Shown piece after piece: positions 43,496-53,865 of a stretch of 64,000 nt of DNA; the stretch's first letter is position 1, and each line of letters opens with the position of its first letter. The DNA is from an uncultured Bacteroidia bacterium. Lineage in GTDB: Bacteria; Bacteroidota; Bacteroidia; Bacteroidales; UBA932. The stretch covers positions 186,001-250,000 of the forward strand of contig CACZCQ010000001.1 of assembly GCA_902779765.1 (NCBI GenBank). The letters run 5' to 3'. The notes beneath the pieces were generated by a model, which was not told the DNA's origin, made no database searches, and was given only the letters and a program-made list of their open reading frames with translations. The position numbers and the translations under genes were made by a program.

Positions 43496-46400
43496 ATGGT
43501 TCAATCGATCAAGAGAGGATTCGCCGCTTTGCTGGCAATCTTTATCGGAGTAGCGGCCTTCGCCCAGGTCACTACCTCCAGTCTCGCCGGAAACATCAAG
43601 GATGAGAACGGCGAGCCCCTGACAGGTGCAGCCGTGGTGGCTGTCCACCTTCCTTCAGGTACGCAGTATGCTGCCGTAGCCAACCAGGATGGTTACTACG
43701 TGATCAACGGTATGCGTGTCGGTGGCCCTTACAAAGTGACCATCACTTTCCTGGGTTATCAGACCCTCGAGTACACCGATGTCACCCTTCAGCTCGCTGA
43801 GACCTTCAATCTCAATGCCCAGGTCAATCCTGACAACGAGATGCTTCAGTCAGCGGTCGTGACCACATCCGCCGCCAGCAAATTCGCTGTCGAGAAGACC
43901 GGAGCCGCCACCAACATCAACAAACAGCAGATTGCCAATCTGCCCACCGTTTCCAGGAGCATCACTGATGTCACCAGGCTTTCCCCTTACGGAGGAAACG
44001 GAATGAGTTTCGCTGGTTCCGACGGCCGTACCGCCAACTTCACCGTGGACGGTGCCAACTTCAACAACAACTTCGGACTGAATGACAACCTTCCCGGCGG
44101 TGGCAATCCTATCTCGATTGACGCCATTGAAGAGCTTCAGGTCGTTATCTCCCCTTATGATGTCCGCCAGACCAACTTCATCGGCGGTGGAGTGAACGCT
44201 ATCACCAAGTCCGGTACCAATACCTTCAGGGGTACGGCTTACGTCTATCACCGCAACGAGAACATGCGCGGTGACTCCATCGAGGGCGAGCAGATCCCGG
44301 GTGTACGCGAGAAGGACCGCAATACCACCTATGGCTTCACTTTAGGTGGCCCTATCATCAAGAACAAGCTCTTCTTCTTTGTCAATGCCGAGCAGTCCAA
44401 GATCCCTACGGTGGTCAACCGTTGGCGTGGCTCGAACAATGGAGTTGCAGATCCCGACAATTACATCTCCCGCACCAGGCTTTCAGACCTCAAGACCGTC
44501 TCTGATTTCGTAAAGAGCAAATACGGCTACGATACCGGTTCATGGACTGATTTCCCCGCAAACGAGGACAACTCCAAACTCCTCGCCCGCCTCGACTGGA
44601 ACATCAATGACAAGAATCATCTTGCCGTCCGTTACAACTACACCCTGAACAACTATTGGGTTTCCCCGAATGCGACCTCGATGGACGGTGGTACCCGTAT
44701 GTCCGGAGCCCGTATGTCCCAGTATTCCATGTCTTTCGCGAACTCGATGTACTCCATGCAGAACATCGTAAGCACCTGGTCGGTCGATCTGAACAGCCGG
44801 ATCTCGGACAAACTGTCCAACCAGTTCCTGGCCACCTACTCCAAGCTTGACGACGTCCGTGGAACCAACTCTGAAGAATTCCCGTTCATCGACATCCTCG
44901 ACGATGAGGGCGCGAACAACTATATGGCCCTCGGTTACGAGCTGTTCACCTGGAACAACGCCGTCCACAATACCGTAGCCAACGTTAAGGACGACCTTAC
45001 TTATTACGCGGGAGCCCACAAGGTCACCGGAGGCGTCAGCTACGAGTATCAGATGGCTGACAACCAGTATATGCGTAACGGTAGCGGCTATTATCGCTAC
45101 AGCAGCCTGAATGACTTCCTCACCGGAGCTGCCCCTGAGGTCGTGTGCTTGACTTACGGATATGACGGGGAGCAGAAGCCTGCAGCACGTGTCCGCTTCA
45201 ACAAGCTTGGAATCTATGTCCAGGACGAGTGGAGCATGACTCCCAACTTCAAGCTAACCGCCGGACTCCGTCTTGACGGCCTGTTCTTCGACAACCAGGA
45301 CCTGATGACCAACGAGGCCATCAAGAACCTCACCTATTATCCCAAGACTCATAACTACGAGGAGACCCACATCGACACCGGCAAATGGCCAACTTCCAAC
45401 GTGACCCTGTCGCCCCGTATCGGTTTCTCCTGGGACGTCCTCGGAGACAAGAGCCTGAAGGTGCGCGGCGGTACCGGTTTCTTCTCCGGCCGTCTGCCTC
45501 TGGTGTTCTTCACCAACATGCCTACCAACGGCGGTCTCGTCCAGTACCAGGCTCAGATCAATGCCAAGAATGCAGCCGCCAAGGGCTTCTCCATGGACAC
45601 CTTCGCCGGAGGTCTCGTGACCGATTCCCAGGGTAAGGCCACCGTGGATGCCCTCTACAACAAGCTTGTTTCACTCGGTTATCCGAGCACCGTCAGCCCG
45701 AAGGATGGAACGGTTCCTTCCTCCATCAGCGCCGTTGATCCCGGATTCAAGATGCCTCAGGTTTGGAAGACCTCCCTCGCTATCGATTATGCCTTCCCGA
45801 CCGTATTCCCTATGAGCATCACTGCTGAAGGAATATTCAACAAGACGATCAACGCAGTCTGCATCTCCGACTGGAGCATGAACAATGTCGGTGGCTTCGC
45901 CCGTTTCAACGGAGCTGACAACCGCCCGATCTATCCCAAGAACTTCCGCAATACTACCAAGGCATTCGTCCTTGAGAATACCAACCAGGGTTATGGATGG
46001 TCCGGTAACATTACCTTCAACATCCGTCCTATCGAGAGCCTGAGCTTCATGGCCGCTTACACCCACACTGTCAGCAAGGAGATCACCGGTATGCCCGGAT
46101 CTGCTGCCGAGTCGGCTTTCACCTATGTCCCTACGAGCGAAGGTCCCAACTACATCAAGCTGCACAACTCCCAGTATGTAACTCCTGACCGTATTGTCGC
46201 ATCCCTTACCCATCACGACAACAGCGGCAACCACTACAGCTTCATCTATGAGACCTGGCAGGGTGGATACAAGGAGTCCTACATGCTCACCAACGACATG
46301 AACAATGACGGTTATGCCTATGATGCTATCTATATCCCTACTGATGAGGAGGTTTCTTCCAACAAGTTCCGTTTCATCAATGCTGACAGCCGTGACCGCT

Positions 46401-46798
46401 TCATGGATTATGTCCATAACAGCAAGTACCTGAGCAAGCACCAGGGCCAGTATGCCGAGGGTTACAGCGTTTACTCACCTTGGGTCCACAGGATCGATTT
46501 CAGCTACAAGCACGACTTTACCGTGAAGGTGGGCAACACCAAGAACACCCTTCAGGTCGGCTTCGACCTCAAGAACGCACTCAACCTGTTCAATTCCAAT
46601 TGGGGCGTCAGCAAGTACCTGAACCCTGCAATCGGTTCAGAGGCACGTATCCTCAAGTATGAGGGAGTCGATGCAGAAGGTTTCGCCACCTTCTCCACTC
46701 CTTCCTCCATCAAGGGCGACACCCAGACCTTCGTACCGTTCCACTCGATCGGTCAGTGCTGGTTCGCTTCCATCGGCCTCAAATATCTGTTCAACTAA
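43496..46798 (+). CDS. Oar-like TonB-dependent outer-membrane receptor
   Basis: 1100 residues: signal peptide (ends AFAQ), an N-terminal carboxypeptidase-regulatory/CNA-B-like domain (about 25-110; GNIKDENGEPLTGAAVVAV), a plug domain (about 125-240; NFTVDGANFNNNFG), then a 22-strand barrel. No SusD partner lies next to it, so it belongs to the Oar-like rather than SusC class. It is followed after 16 bp by an OB-fold lipoprotein that is likely its surface partner. The ligand is unknown; the neighbours suggest phospho-compounds or nucleic-acid-like material, which is inference. The 193-bp gap upstream is AT-rich with one imperfect -7 box (43429-43436). Confidence 0.93.
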   Translation: MVQSIKRGFAALLAIFIGVAAFAQVTTSSLAGNIKDENGEPLTGAAVVAVHLPSGTQYAAVANQDGYYVINGMRVGGPYKVTITFLGYQTLEYTDVTLQLAETFNLNAQVNPDNEMLQSAVVTTSAASKFAVEKTGAATNINKQQIANLPTVSRSITDVTRLSPYGGNGMSFAGSDGRTANFTVDGANFNNNFGLNDNLPGGGNPISIDAIEELQVVISPYDVRQTNFIGGGVNAITKSGTNTFRGTAYVYHRNENMRGDSIEGEQIPGVREKDRNTTYGFTLGGPIIKNKLFFFVNAEQSKIPTVVNRWRGSNNGVADPDNYISRTRLSDLKTVSDFVKSKYGYDTGSWTDFPANEDNSKLLARLDWNINDKNHLAVRYNYTLNNYWVSPNATSMDGGTRMSGARMSQYSMSFANSMYSMQNIVSTWSVDLNSRISDKLSNQFLATYSKLDDVRGTNSEEFPFIDILDDEGANNYMALGYELFTWNNAVHNTVANVKDDLTYYAGAHKVTGGVSYEYQMADNQYMRNGSGYYRYSSLNDFLTGAAPEVVCLTYGYDGEQKPAARVRFNKLGIYVQDEWSMTPNFKLTAGLRLDGLFFDNQDLMTNEAIKNLTYYPKTHNYEETHIDTGKWPTSNVTLSPRIGFSWDVLGDKSLKVRGGTGFFSGRLPLVFFTNMPTNGGLVQYQAQINAKNAAAKGFSMDTFAGGLVTDSQGKATVDALYNKLVSLGYPSTVSPKDGTVPSSISAVDPGFKMPQVWKTSLAIDYAFPTVFPMSITAEGIFNKTINAVCISDWSMNNVGGFARFNGADNRPIYPKNFRNTTKAFVLENTNQGYGWSGNITFNIRPIESLSFMAAYTHTVSKEITGMPGSAAESAFTYVPTSEGPNYIKLHNSQYVTPDRIVASLTHHDNSGNHYSFIYETWQGGYKESYMLTNDMNNDGYAYDAIYIPTDEEVSSNKFRFINADSRDRFMDYVHNSKYLSKHQGQYAEGYSVYSPWVHRIDFSYKHDFTVKVGNTKNTLQVGFDLKNALNLFNSNWGVSKYLNPAIGSEARILKYEGVDAEGFATFSTPSSIKGDTQTFVPFHSIGQCWFASIGLKYLFN

Positions 46799-46814
46799 TT
46801 AATAGGGAAATCTT

Positions 46815-49046
46815 ATGAAAGCTAAATATATCTTTACTTCCCTGATTGCCGCTCTCGGTCTCCTTATGACCGCTTGCGTGGAGGAGGCCGACCACTTCCT
46901 TGATGAGGTCCAGGTTTCATCCTCATACGTTACATTCTCCGCCGGCGGCGGCTCCGTTCCCGTGGAATTGACGGCAACAGGCTCATGGACGGTTTCCAAC
47001 CTCCCCTCCTGGGTTACCGTCAGTCCTTCTACCGGTGGTGCCGGAAAGACCACCGTTACTTTCACAGCCCCCGCTGCCGATGATACACGTGAGGCTACCG
47101 CTACGATCGAGTGCGGAGGCAAGACACAGAATATCAATCTCCTTCAGGTAACCCAGAAATCCGAGCCCGTCACGATGACGGTCAAGCAGGCCCTTGAGGT
47201 TATCGCTCCGCTCGCTGACCAGGAAGTGGCCGGCGGAACCTACCGTGTGAAGGGTATAGTCTGCAAGATAGATGATCTGAGCAAGCAGTATGGCAACGCT
47301 ACTTACTACCTGTCAGATGACGGTTCGTTCACCGCTGGTTCCTGGCTTGAGGTCTATCGTGGCCTTTGGCTCAACGGTGCGGCTATCACGACCGGTGACG
47401 AGTTCTCGGTAGGTGATGAACTCACTATCGAAGGTTCCCTCATGAACTACAAGGGAACTCCCGAGACCAAGGAGAAGACCGCTATCGTCGTTGCTTTCAA
47501 AAAGTCCCTTATCAGCGTCGATGCTTTGGATTTCGATAAGCTTCCTTGCATTGACACGACTTTCAACCTTGTGGTTACCGCAAAGGAAAGCCCGCTTCTT
47601 GTGACCTGCGATGCCGATTGGCTCCAGATTACCGACGTGAACAAGGACGGGAGCTATAAACTCCATGCGGATGAGAACACCCGCACAGCCGAGCGTAAGG
47701 CTGCGATCACCATCAAGGGCCCCACAGCTCTCAAGACTATCGAGATTACCCAGGCCGGTACTCCTGCGACCGGTATGTCCGTGACCGAGATCATAGCTGC
47801 TGCAGACAAGGATAAGGTCCAGACCCTGCCTTCAACCGTGGTAGTGGCCCTTACGACCAGGGGAGCAGTCCTTTCCGATGGAGAGAACTGCATCTACGCC
47901 TACGGCGACAAGGCTGCCGCCCTGAAGGTTGGTGACGGAGTCAAGTTGTCCGCTACCAAGACTACCTACTACGGAGTTCCCGAACTTACATTCTCAGACA
48001 CCGATGAGGTATTCGTCGACAGCGAAGGCAATGCCGTTGTCCATCCTGAAGCTACCGACATTACTGCGAAGGCTGCAGAGTATTCCTCGGCCGTTGCTGA
48101 ATATGTCAAGCTGTCCGGAGTCCTTAAAGTTTCCGGTAACTACTATAACATGGAGATCGACGGAATCGATCCCGAGGTTCTCCAGGGTAGCATCAATTAC
48201 CCTGTGGATGCGCTCGACGCAAAGAGCTTCGACGGAAAGAAGATCACCGTGACCGGCTACTTCAACGGAACCAACGTCAACAAGAATACTGGTGTCAAGT
48301 ATGTCAATGTGATCGCCACCAAGATTGCCGAGTTCGTCGATAACCCCAAGGGAACCCTCAAGAACCCGTACGAGGCCACTGAACTTGCTGAACTCCTCAA
48401 GTCCGGCACAGTCCCCGAGGGTAATGTCTATGCCCGTGGTATCATCAACAAGATCGACAATGTCAGCACCCAGTATGGTAATGCCCAGTATTGGCTCTCT
48501 ACTGACGGTTCCGCTGCCGATCTTGAGGTTTACCGTGGCTTCTATTATGGTGGAGAAAAGTTTACTGAAGAGACTGCCGAGGCCATCAAGGTCGGTGACG
48601 AAGTCGTGGTTTACGGTAAGGTTAAGGTTTATGGTGAAACCCCTGAGTTTGATGCCAACAATTATCTGGTGACTATCAATGGCAAGGCTGCTCCTTCCGG
48701 AAGCGGTACTGCCGAGGATCCTTACAACATCACCAAGCTTGCAGACTTGCTCCTCTCCGGCGAGACCGTCGAGGGTGAAGTCTATGCCAAGGGTATCATC
48801 TCCCAGATTGACAATGTCAGCATCCAGTACGGAAATGCCCAGTACTGGCTTTCCGATGACGGAAGCAAGAAGTATCAGCTTGAGGTTTACCGCGGCTTAT
48901 GGTTCGGTGGTGCCAAGTTCACCTCCGAGGACCAGATAGCACTTGGTGACGAGGTCGTCGTCTGTGGAAAGGTGAAAGTTTACAACGGAACACCGGAGTT
49001 CGACGCCAACAACAAGATCATCTCCCTGAACGGAAAGACCGAATAG
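46815..49046 (+). CDS. BACON/OB-fold repeat lipoprotein
   Basis: 743 residues with a lipoprotein signal (Cys21 in LLMTACVEE). Domains in order: a BACON-like beta-sandwich (about 30-115), an OB-fold repeat (KQYGNATYYLSDDGS...LEVYRGLWLNG), a second BACON-like segment, a divergent OB fold (about 325-500), then two near-identical OB-fold repeats (QYGNAQYWLS...LEVYRG...GTPEFDANN). The repeats resemble DUF5689-type OB modules often found near secreted nucleases and TonB receptors. It is co-transcribed with the receptor and ends at a strong terminator. It probably captures ligand at the surface. Confidence 0.82.
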   Translation: MKAKYIFTSLIAALGLLMTACVEEADHFLDEVQVSSSYVTFSAGGGSVPVELTATGSWTVSNLPSWVTVSPSTGGAGKTTVTFTAPAADDTREATATIECGGKTQNINLLQVTQKSEPVTMTVKQALEVIAPLADQEVAGGTYRVKGIVCKIDDLSKQYGNATYYLSDDGSFTAGSWLEVYRGLWLNGAAITTGDEFSVGDELTIEGSLMNYKGTPETKEKTAIVVAFKKSLISVDALDFDKLPCIDTTFNLVVTAKESPLLVTCDADWLQITDVNKDGSYKLHADENTRTAERKAAITIKGPTALKTIEITQAGTPATGMSVTEIIAAADKDKVQTLPSTVVVALTTRGAVLSDGENCIYAYGDKAAALKVGDGVKLSATKTTYYGVPELTFSDTDEVFVDSEGNAVVHPEATDITAKAAEYSSAVAEYVKLSGVLKVSGNYYNMEIDGIDPEVLQGSINYPVDALDAKSFDGKKITVTGYFNGTNVNKNTGVKYVNVIATKIAEFVDNPKGTLKNPYEATELAELLKSGTVPEGNVYARGIINKIDNVSTQYGNAQYWLSTDGSAADLEVYRGFYYGGEKFTEETAEAIKVGDEVVVYGKVKVYGETPEFDANNYLVTINGKAAPSGSGTAEDPYNITKLADLLLSGETVEGEVYAKGIISQIDNVSIQYGNAQYWLSDDGSKKYQLEVYRGLWFGGAKFTSEDQIALGDEVVVCGKVKVYNGTPEFDANNKIISLNGKTE
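47277..49043 (+). repeat. Three internal OB-fold repeats in the lipoprotein gene
   Basis: Protein repeats beginning near 47265, 48450 and 48810 share K/QIDxxSxQYGNAxYxLSxDGS and LEVYRG. The last two are much closer to each other, suggesting a recent duplication within the gene. Confidence 0.8.
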
Positions 49047-49071
49047 GTCGGACTTTGACCAGATATCATCC

Positions 49072-49108
49072 GGGGCCGGTTCAATTGAACCGGCCTCGCT
49101 TTTTTTTG
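49072..49108 (+). terminator. Rho-independent terminator after the OB-fold lipoprotein gene
   Basis: A perfect 11-bp palindromic stem (49074-49084 with 49085-49095) followed, after four bases, by a run of eight T residues. Confidence 0.9.
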
Positions 49109-49134
49109 TTATCTTTACGGAAGAGTCATCCGGA

Positions 49135-52089
49135 ATGATCATGAGACACTATTCTTTCATCGTCGCGACAATAGCCTTGTTGCTTATGTTTGCCGGCTGC
49201 GGCAAGGATTTGGAACCTGTCGATTATGTCAACCCCTATGCCGGGAACATCAGCCATCTGCTGGTACCTACCTATCCTACGGTCCAGCTCCCGAATTCTA
49301 TGCTGAGGGTTTACCCCGAGCGTTCGGACTACACTTCAGAGTATCTGCGGGGACTGCCCGTGATCGTAACCAACCACAGGGAGCGTTCGGCGTTCAAACT
49401 GTCGGTGGTCCGACAGGCCGACCAGACTGCCGTAGGGCCGGTCGTCTCAATGCCTTACGACAATGAGCATCTGACTCCGTATTCCTATGACGTTACCCTT
49501 TGGGACGGGGCAATTCAGGCAAAGTACGCCCTTTCGCATCAGAGTGCGGTTTATTTATTGGAGTCCGGAGAACCATTCAAGGTGATTCTGTCCGGCAGGG
49601 GAGGAGAAATCACCTGGAACGGTGAGGCTTTGGAAGGATGGCAGACCGTTGAAGGCGAGACCAGGGTATATGTATTCATGGAGCCGGAAATGATGCCGTC
49701 CAAGGTGGATACGGTCAGCAGGGGGAACAACAGCTGGGTGACCCTCAGTTTCAGGGAACCGGTGGTAAGGCTCCGTTACGGTGTCTCGTTCATCGACGTC
49801 GCGCAGGCCAGGGCGAATCTCCGGAGGGAGATTTCCGGCTATGACGTGGATGCTCTGGCAGCCGAAGGACGAAGGATCTGGAACGAAAACCTCGGGAGGA
49901 TCCGGGTAAAGGGAGACGAAAAACGCAAGATAGTTTTTTACACATCCTACTACAGGACTTTCGAGAGGCCCGTATGCCTCAGCGAGGACGGACGTTACTG
50001 GAGCGCCTATGACAATAAGGTCCATGAGGACGGAGGCACTCCGTTCTATACCGATGACTGGATCTGGGATACCTACAGGGCGGCCCATCCGCTCAGGACC
50101 CTTATGGACCAGTCTCTGGAAGAGAATATACTCGCTTCTTTCCTGAGGATGGCGGACCAGATGGGAACCGGATGGATGCCGACGTTCCCGGAAGTGACCG
50201 GGGATTCAAGAAGGATGAACAGCAACCACGGTATCCCTGCTTTCGCCGACGCCATGGCAAAGGGGCTCAAGGTCGATGCGAAGGCGGCTTTCGAGGCAGG
50301 GAAGAAGGCATTGACGGAGAAGACGCTGGTTCCATGGTCCGGGAATCCGGCCGGAGAGATTGACGGTTTCTATTGGGAACACGGATATATCCCCGCCCTC
50401 CGTGACGGGGAAGTAGAGACGGATCCCAATGTCGGTTGGGAGAACCGCCAGCCGGTGGCGGTCAGCCTTGGTACGGCATACGATAGCTGGGCTCTGTCCA
50501 AACTTGCGGAAGCGGCTGGAAATAAGGAAGATGCGGAATATTTCCGGGAATGGTCGAAGAATTATGCCCTCCTTTTCAATCCGGAGACACTGTTCTTCCA
50601 TCCCAAGGACAAGGAAGGAAACTTCATACCTGACCTCGACTACAATTTCCCGGGAGGGATGGGTGCCCGCGAGTATTATGACGAGAACAACGCCTGGGTG
50701 TACCGCTGGGACGTCCAGCACGACATCCCCGGACTTGTAGTCCTGATGGGAGGTCCCGAGCGCTTCTGCATGGAGCTCGACAGGATGTTCGCCACGCCTC
50801 TGGGGAGGAGCAAATATTCATTCTACGCCAAGCTTCCGGACCATACCGGCAATGTCGGCCAGTTCTCGATGGCCAACGAACCGTCGTTGCATATACCTTA
50901 TCTCTATAATTACGCCGGAGCCCCCTGGAAGACCCAGAAGCGGGTGCGCCAGATGCTTGACACCTGGTTCCGCGACGACCTGATGGGCGTTCCCGGCGAC
51001 GAGGACGGGGGCGGAATGACCTCGTTCGTGGTCTTCTCATCCCTCGGTCTCTATCCTGTTACCCCCGGAGAACCGGTATACACCATAGGCAGCCCGGTTT
51101 TCTCGGATGCCAGCCTGAAGGTTTCAAGCGGAAAGGTTTTCCGTATCGTTGCCAAGGACGTGTCCGATGACAACAAGTACATCCAGAACGCCACCCTGAA
51201 CGGGAAGCCTCTGGAGGGCCCCTGGATCAGCCATGATGAGATTATGGCCGGAGGGACCCTGACTCTCGTGATGGGACCTCTTCCGAACAGGGAATGGGGT
51301 GCGGTCAGCCCCTCCGACAAGAAGGAATGGGATGCGGCAGGATGGGAATGGAAACCTGTCGGGGATAATGCCGAATGGACCTATGCCCAGTTCCCGTTCA
51401 GGGGGACTACCCAGAGTATCAGCATCGTGAGATATCCTGCATCCAAGCGGGCGACTGCCTTGGTCCATGCTCCTGGAGAGATGGCCAACACCACGGATTC
51501 CATAGCACGCAGGGAGGGCGCCCGTATCGCCTTGAACGGCAGTTTCTTCAACATGAGGAGACTTATCCCCCACACCTTCTTCTGCATCGACGGCGAGGTC
51601 TTGGGACAGACTCCGGCCTCCGGAGAGTCACGCTCCGACGGAGTCCTGGCCATCAAGGACCGTGAAGGCCATCAGCTGGAGCTCCTCCAGTACGACAGTA
51701 CCAAGGTCGAATCATACAGGACAGGGTATCATTCAGCCCTGGCCTCGGGCCCTGTCCTGAGGCTTGACGGCAAGGCTCCTGCATTCGATAATGGGGCTTC
51801 CTTCAATTACATGCGCCATCCCAGGACCGTCATAGGCTGGGATGATAAAGGAGAGGTCTATATGATTGTCGTTGACGGCCGGTTCCCGGGGCAGGCCGAC
51901 GGAATGAGCATCACGGAACTCGCCGCCGTAGCCAGGATGCTGGGACTCAAGGATGCCTTGAACCTCGACGGAGGCGGCTCATCGACCCTGTGGACCGATG
52001 CCACCGGTATAATCAATTTCCCTTACGACAACAGGAAGTTCGACCACGAGGGCGCCCGGAAGGTCCCGAATATCGTGATCGTCAAGTGA
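49135..52089 (+). CDS. GH92 alpha-mannosidase fused to a phosphodiester glycosidase domain
   Basis: 984 residues, lipoprotein signal (Cys22 in LLMFAGCGK). Residues about 30-725 are a GH92 calcium-dependent exo-alpha-mannosidase: N-terminal sandwich domain, then (alpha/alpha)6 barrel with NEPSLHIPYLYNYAGAPWKTQ and GDEDGGGMTSFVVFSSLGLYPV. Residues about 775-984 are a NAGPA-type domain (ALNGSFFN, SGPVLRLDG, HPRTVIGWDDKGEVYMIVVDGR, ALNLDGGGSSTLW), the family of the mammalian enzyme that removes GlcNAc from GlcNAc-phospho-mannose. The fusion suggests an enzyme for phosphorylated or phosphodiester-capped mannans. The start could be ATG 49135 or 49141. Confidence 0.9.
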   Translation: MIMRHYSFIVATIALLLMFAGCGKDLEPVDYVNPYAGNISHLLVPTYPTVQLPNSMLRVYPERSDYTSEYLRGLPVIVTNHRERSAFKLSVVRQADQTAVGPVVSMPYDNEHLTPYSYDVTLWDGAIQAKYALSHQSAVYLLESGEPFKVILSGRGGEITWNGEALEGWQTVEGETRVYVFMEPEMMPSKVDTVSRGNNSWVTLSFREPVVRLRYGVSFIDVAQARANLRREISGYDVDALAAEGRRIWNENLGRIRVKGDEKRKIVFYTSYYRTFERPVCLSEDGRYWSAYDNKVHEDGGTPFYTDDWIWDTYRAAHPLRTLMDQSLEENILASFLRMADQMGTGWMPTFPEVTGDSRRMNSNHGIPAFADAMAKGLKVDAKAAFEAGKKALTEKTLVPWSGNPAGEIDGFYWEHGYIPALRDGEVETDPNVGWENRQPVAVSLGTAYDSWALSKLAEAAGNKEDAEYFREWSKNYALLFNPETLFFHPKDKEGNFIPDLDYNFPGGMGAREYYDENNAWVYRWDVQHDIPGLVVLMGGPERFCMELDRMFATPLGRSKYSFYAKLPDHTGNVGQFSMANEPSLHIPYLYNYAGAPWKTQKRVRQMLDTWFRDDLMGVPGDEDGGGMTSFVVFSSLGLYPVTPGEPVYTIGSPVFSDASLKVSSGKVFRIVAKDVSDDNKYIQNATLNGKPLEGPWISHDEIMAGGTLTLVMGPLPNREWGAVSPSDKKEWDAAGWEWKPVGDNAEWTYAQFPFRGTTQSISIVRYPASKRATALVHAPGEMANTTDSIARREGARIALNGSFFNMRRLIPHTFFCIDGEVLGQTPASGESRSDGVLAIKDREGHQLELLQYDSTKVESYRTGYHSALASGPVLRLDGKAPAFDNGASFNYMRHPRTVIGWDDKGEVYMIVVDGRFPGQADGMSITELAAVARMLGLKDALNLDGGGSSTLWTDATGIINFPYDNRKFDHEGARKVPNIVIVK

Positions 52090-52094
52090 CATGA

Positions 52095-53615
52095 TTATTC
52101 GATCGTCCACTCGGCACCGTCCTTGGTATCCTTCACGGTGATGCCGAGGGCTTTCAGGTGGTCACGGATCGCATCGCTCAACGCCCAGTCCTTGGCGGCC
52201 TTGGCCTTGGCCCTTTCTTCGAGGACCATGTCCATGAGTCCGGAGATGACTTCCTGACCCTTGCCGCTTTCCCCTGCAGCTTCATCCCTGAGTCCAAGGA
52301 CACCGAATACGATGTCGTCAAAGATCTGTGCCAGGGCTACCCGGTCGTTTGCTGTCAGCTTGACCGAACCTGACTTGGCGGAATTGATGATCCTTACGGC
52401 CTCGAATATGTGCGACAGTGCGACAGGAGTGTTGAGGTCATCGCAGAGGGCATCGTAGACGCCGTCGAAGATTGCCTTGATTTCAGGGGAATCTGCAACG
52501 CAGTTGTCAGGTGCTGTCGCGTTGGACAGTTCACCGTACGGCAGTGGTTCGGCAGGTTCACCAACCAGGTCCTTGTAGGCCTGGAGTACCCTCTTGAGAG
52601 CCTTCTCCGAAGCCTGGAGGGCTTCGTTGCTGAAGTCAAGGGTGCCGCGGTAGTGCGCCTGGAGAATGAAGAACCGTACGGTCATCGGGGAATAAGCCTG
52701 CTCGAGCTTCGGGTGGTTTCCGGAGAACAGCTCCGGAAGGGTGATGAAGTTCCCGAGAGACTTGCCCATCTTCTGGCCGTTGATCGTGATCATGTTGTTA
52801 TGGACCCAGTAACGTACGCCCTGAGTGCCTCTCCACGCCACGTTCTGGGCAATCTCGCATTCGTGATGCGGGAACATCAGGTCCATTCCGCCTCCGTGGA
52901 TGTCGAATTCCTCTCCAAGATACTTCTCACCCATCACCGAGCACTCCAGATGCCAGCCCGGGAAACCCTCGCTCCAGGGACTCGGCCAATGCATTATGTG
53001 CTCAGGCTCCGCCTTTTTCCAAAGCGCGAAATCATAAGGAGCCCTTTTGTCACTCTGTCCGTCCAGCGAACGGGTGCCTTCAAGGGTGTCGTCGAGATTG
53101 CGTCCTGAAAGGATGCCGTAGTGATGCTTCTCGTTGTATTTCTGGACGTCGAAGTAGACGGAACCATTTGAGATATAGGCATATCCGGCCTCAAGGATTT
53201 TCTTGATGGTCTCTATCTGCTCGATGATGTGCCCGGAGGCCCTGGGCTCGATCGAAGGGGGAGCGACGTTCAGAAGCCTCATGGCCTCGTGGTATCTGAA
53301 AGTATAGCTCTGGACCACTTCCATGGGTTCGAGCTGCTCCAGGCGCGCCTTCTTGCTTATCTTGTCCTCACCTTCATCCGCATCGTGCTCGAGATGGCCC
53401 ACGTCAGTGATGTTGCGGACATAACGAACCTTGTAACCCAGATGCCTCAGGAGTTTGAACAGTACATCGTAGGTCACTCCCGGCCTGGCGTGGCCCAGAT
53501 GGGCGTCGCCGTATACGGTCGGGCCGCAGACATACATGCCCACATGGCCTTCATGGACCGGTTTGAAAAGTTCCTTGTTCTTGGTAAGGGTGTTCGTCAG
53601 ATAAAGATTCCTCAT
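52095..53615 (-). CDS. cysS: Cysteinyl-tRNA synthetase
   Basis: 506 residues; class I synthetase with the HIGH-type motif HLGHA (about 40) and KMSKS-type motif KMGKS (about 281), and zinc ligands including the cysteine in MYVCGPTVY and the HHECE motif. Full length. A -7 box TACATTTG lies at 53641-53648 on the minus strand. It converges with the mannosidase fusion gene, 5 bp apart. Confidence 0.98.
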   Translation of the reverse strand: MRNLYLTNTLTKNKELFKPVHEGHVGMYVCGPTVYGDAHLGHARPGVTYDVLFKLLRHLGYKVRYVRNITDVGHLEHDADEGEDKISKKARLEQLEPMEVVQSYTFRYHEAMRLLNVAPPSIEPRASGHIIEQIETIKKILEAGYAYISNGSVYFDVQKYNEKHHYGILSGRNLDDTLEGTRSLDGQSDKRAPYDFALWKKAEPEHIMHWPSPWSEGFPGWHLECSVMGEKYLGEEFDIHGGGMDLMFPHHECEIAQNVAWRGTQGVRYWVHNNMITINGQKMGKSLGNFITLPELFSGNHPKLEQAYSPMTVRFFILQAHYRGTLDFSNEALQASEKALKRVLQAYKDLVGEPAEPLPYGELSNATAPDNCVADSPEIKAIFDGVYDALCDDLNTPVALSHIFEAVRIINSAKSGSVKLTANDRVALAQIFDDIVFGVLGLRDEAAGESGKGQEVISGLMDMVLEERAKAKAAKDWALSDAIRDHLKALGITVKDTKDGAEWTIE

Positions 53616-53640
53616 CTCAAATGATTCTGTTTACAAAATC

Positions 53641-53648
53641 CAAATGTA
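53641..53648 (-). promoter_or_regulatory. -7 box of cysS
   Basis: TACATTTG on the minus strand, 26 bases before the cysS ATG and just beyond the rubredoxin stop codon. Confidence 0.5.
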
Positions 53649-53680
53649 CGCCTTTTTGGCGGAAAATGGAAATCAAGGCT

Positions 53681-53842
53681 TTATTCCGCCGGGGAGAAAT
53701 CCTCTTTTCCGACTCCGCAAAGAGGGCATACCCAATCCTCGGGGAGGTCTTCGAAGGCTGTTCCGGGAGCGATTCCGTTTTCCGGATCGCCGGCTGCGGG
53801 ATCATATTCGTATCCGCAGACATCGCAAGTGTACTTTTTCAT
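53681..53842 (-). CDS. Rubredoxin
   Basis: 53 residues, a single iron bound by two CxxC loops ([12 protein letters not shown] and [13 protein letters not shown]). Small soluble electron carrier. The longer frame runs into the upstream MFS gene; ATG 53842 gives the normal protein. It lies 24 bp after the MFS gene at the end of the corrinoid cluster and may be co-transcribed, so it could donate electrons for reactivating oxidised cobalamin. Rubredoxins also act with rubrerythrin in oxidative stress, so this link is inference. Confidence 0.95.
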   Translation of the reverse strand: MKKYTCDVCGYEYDPAAGDPENGIAPGTAFEDLPEDWVCPLCGVGKEDFSPAE

Positions 53843-53865
53843 AATAGTGTTGATTGATAATGTTG

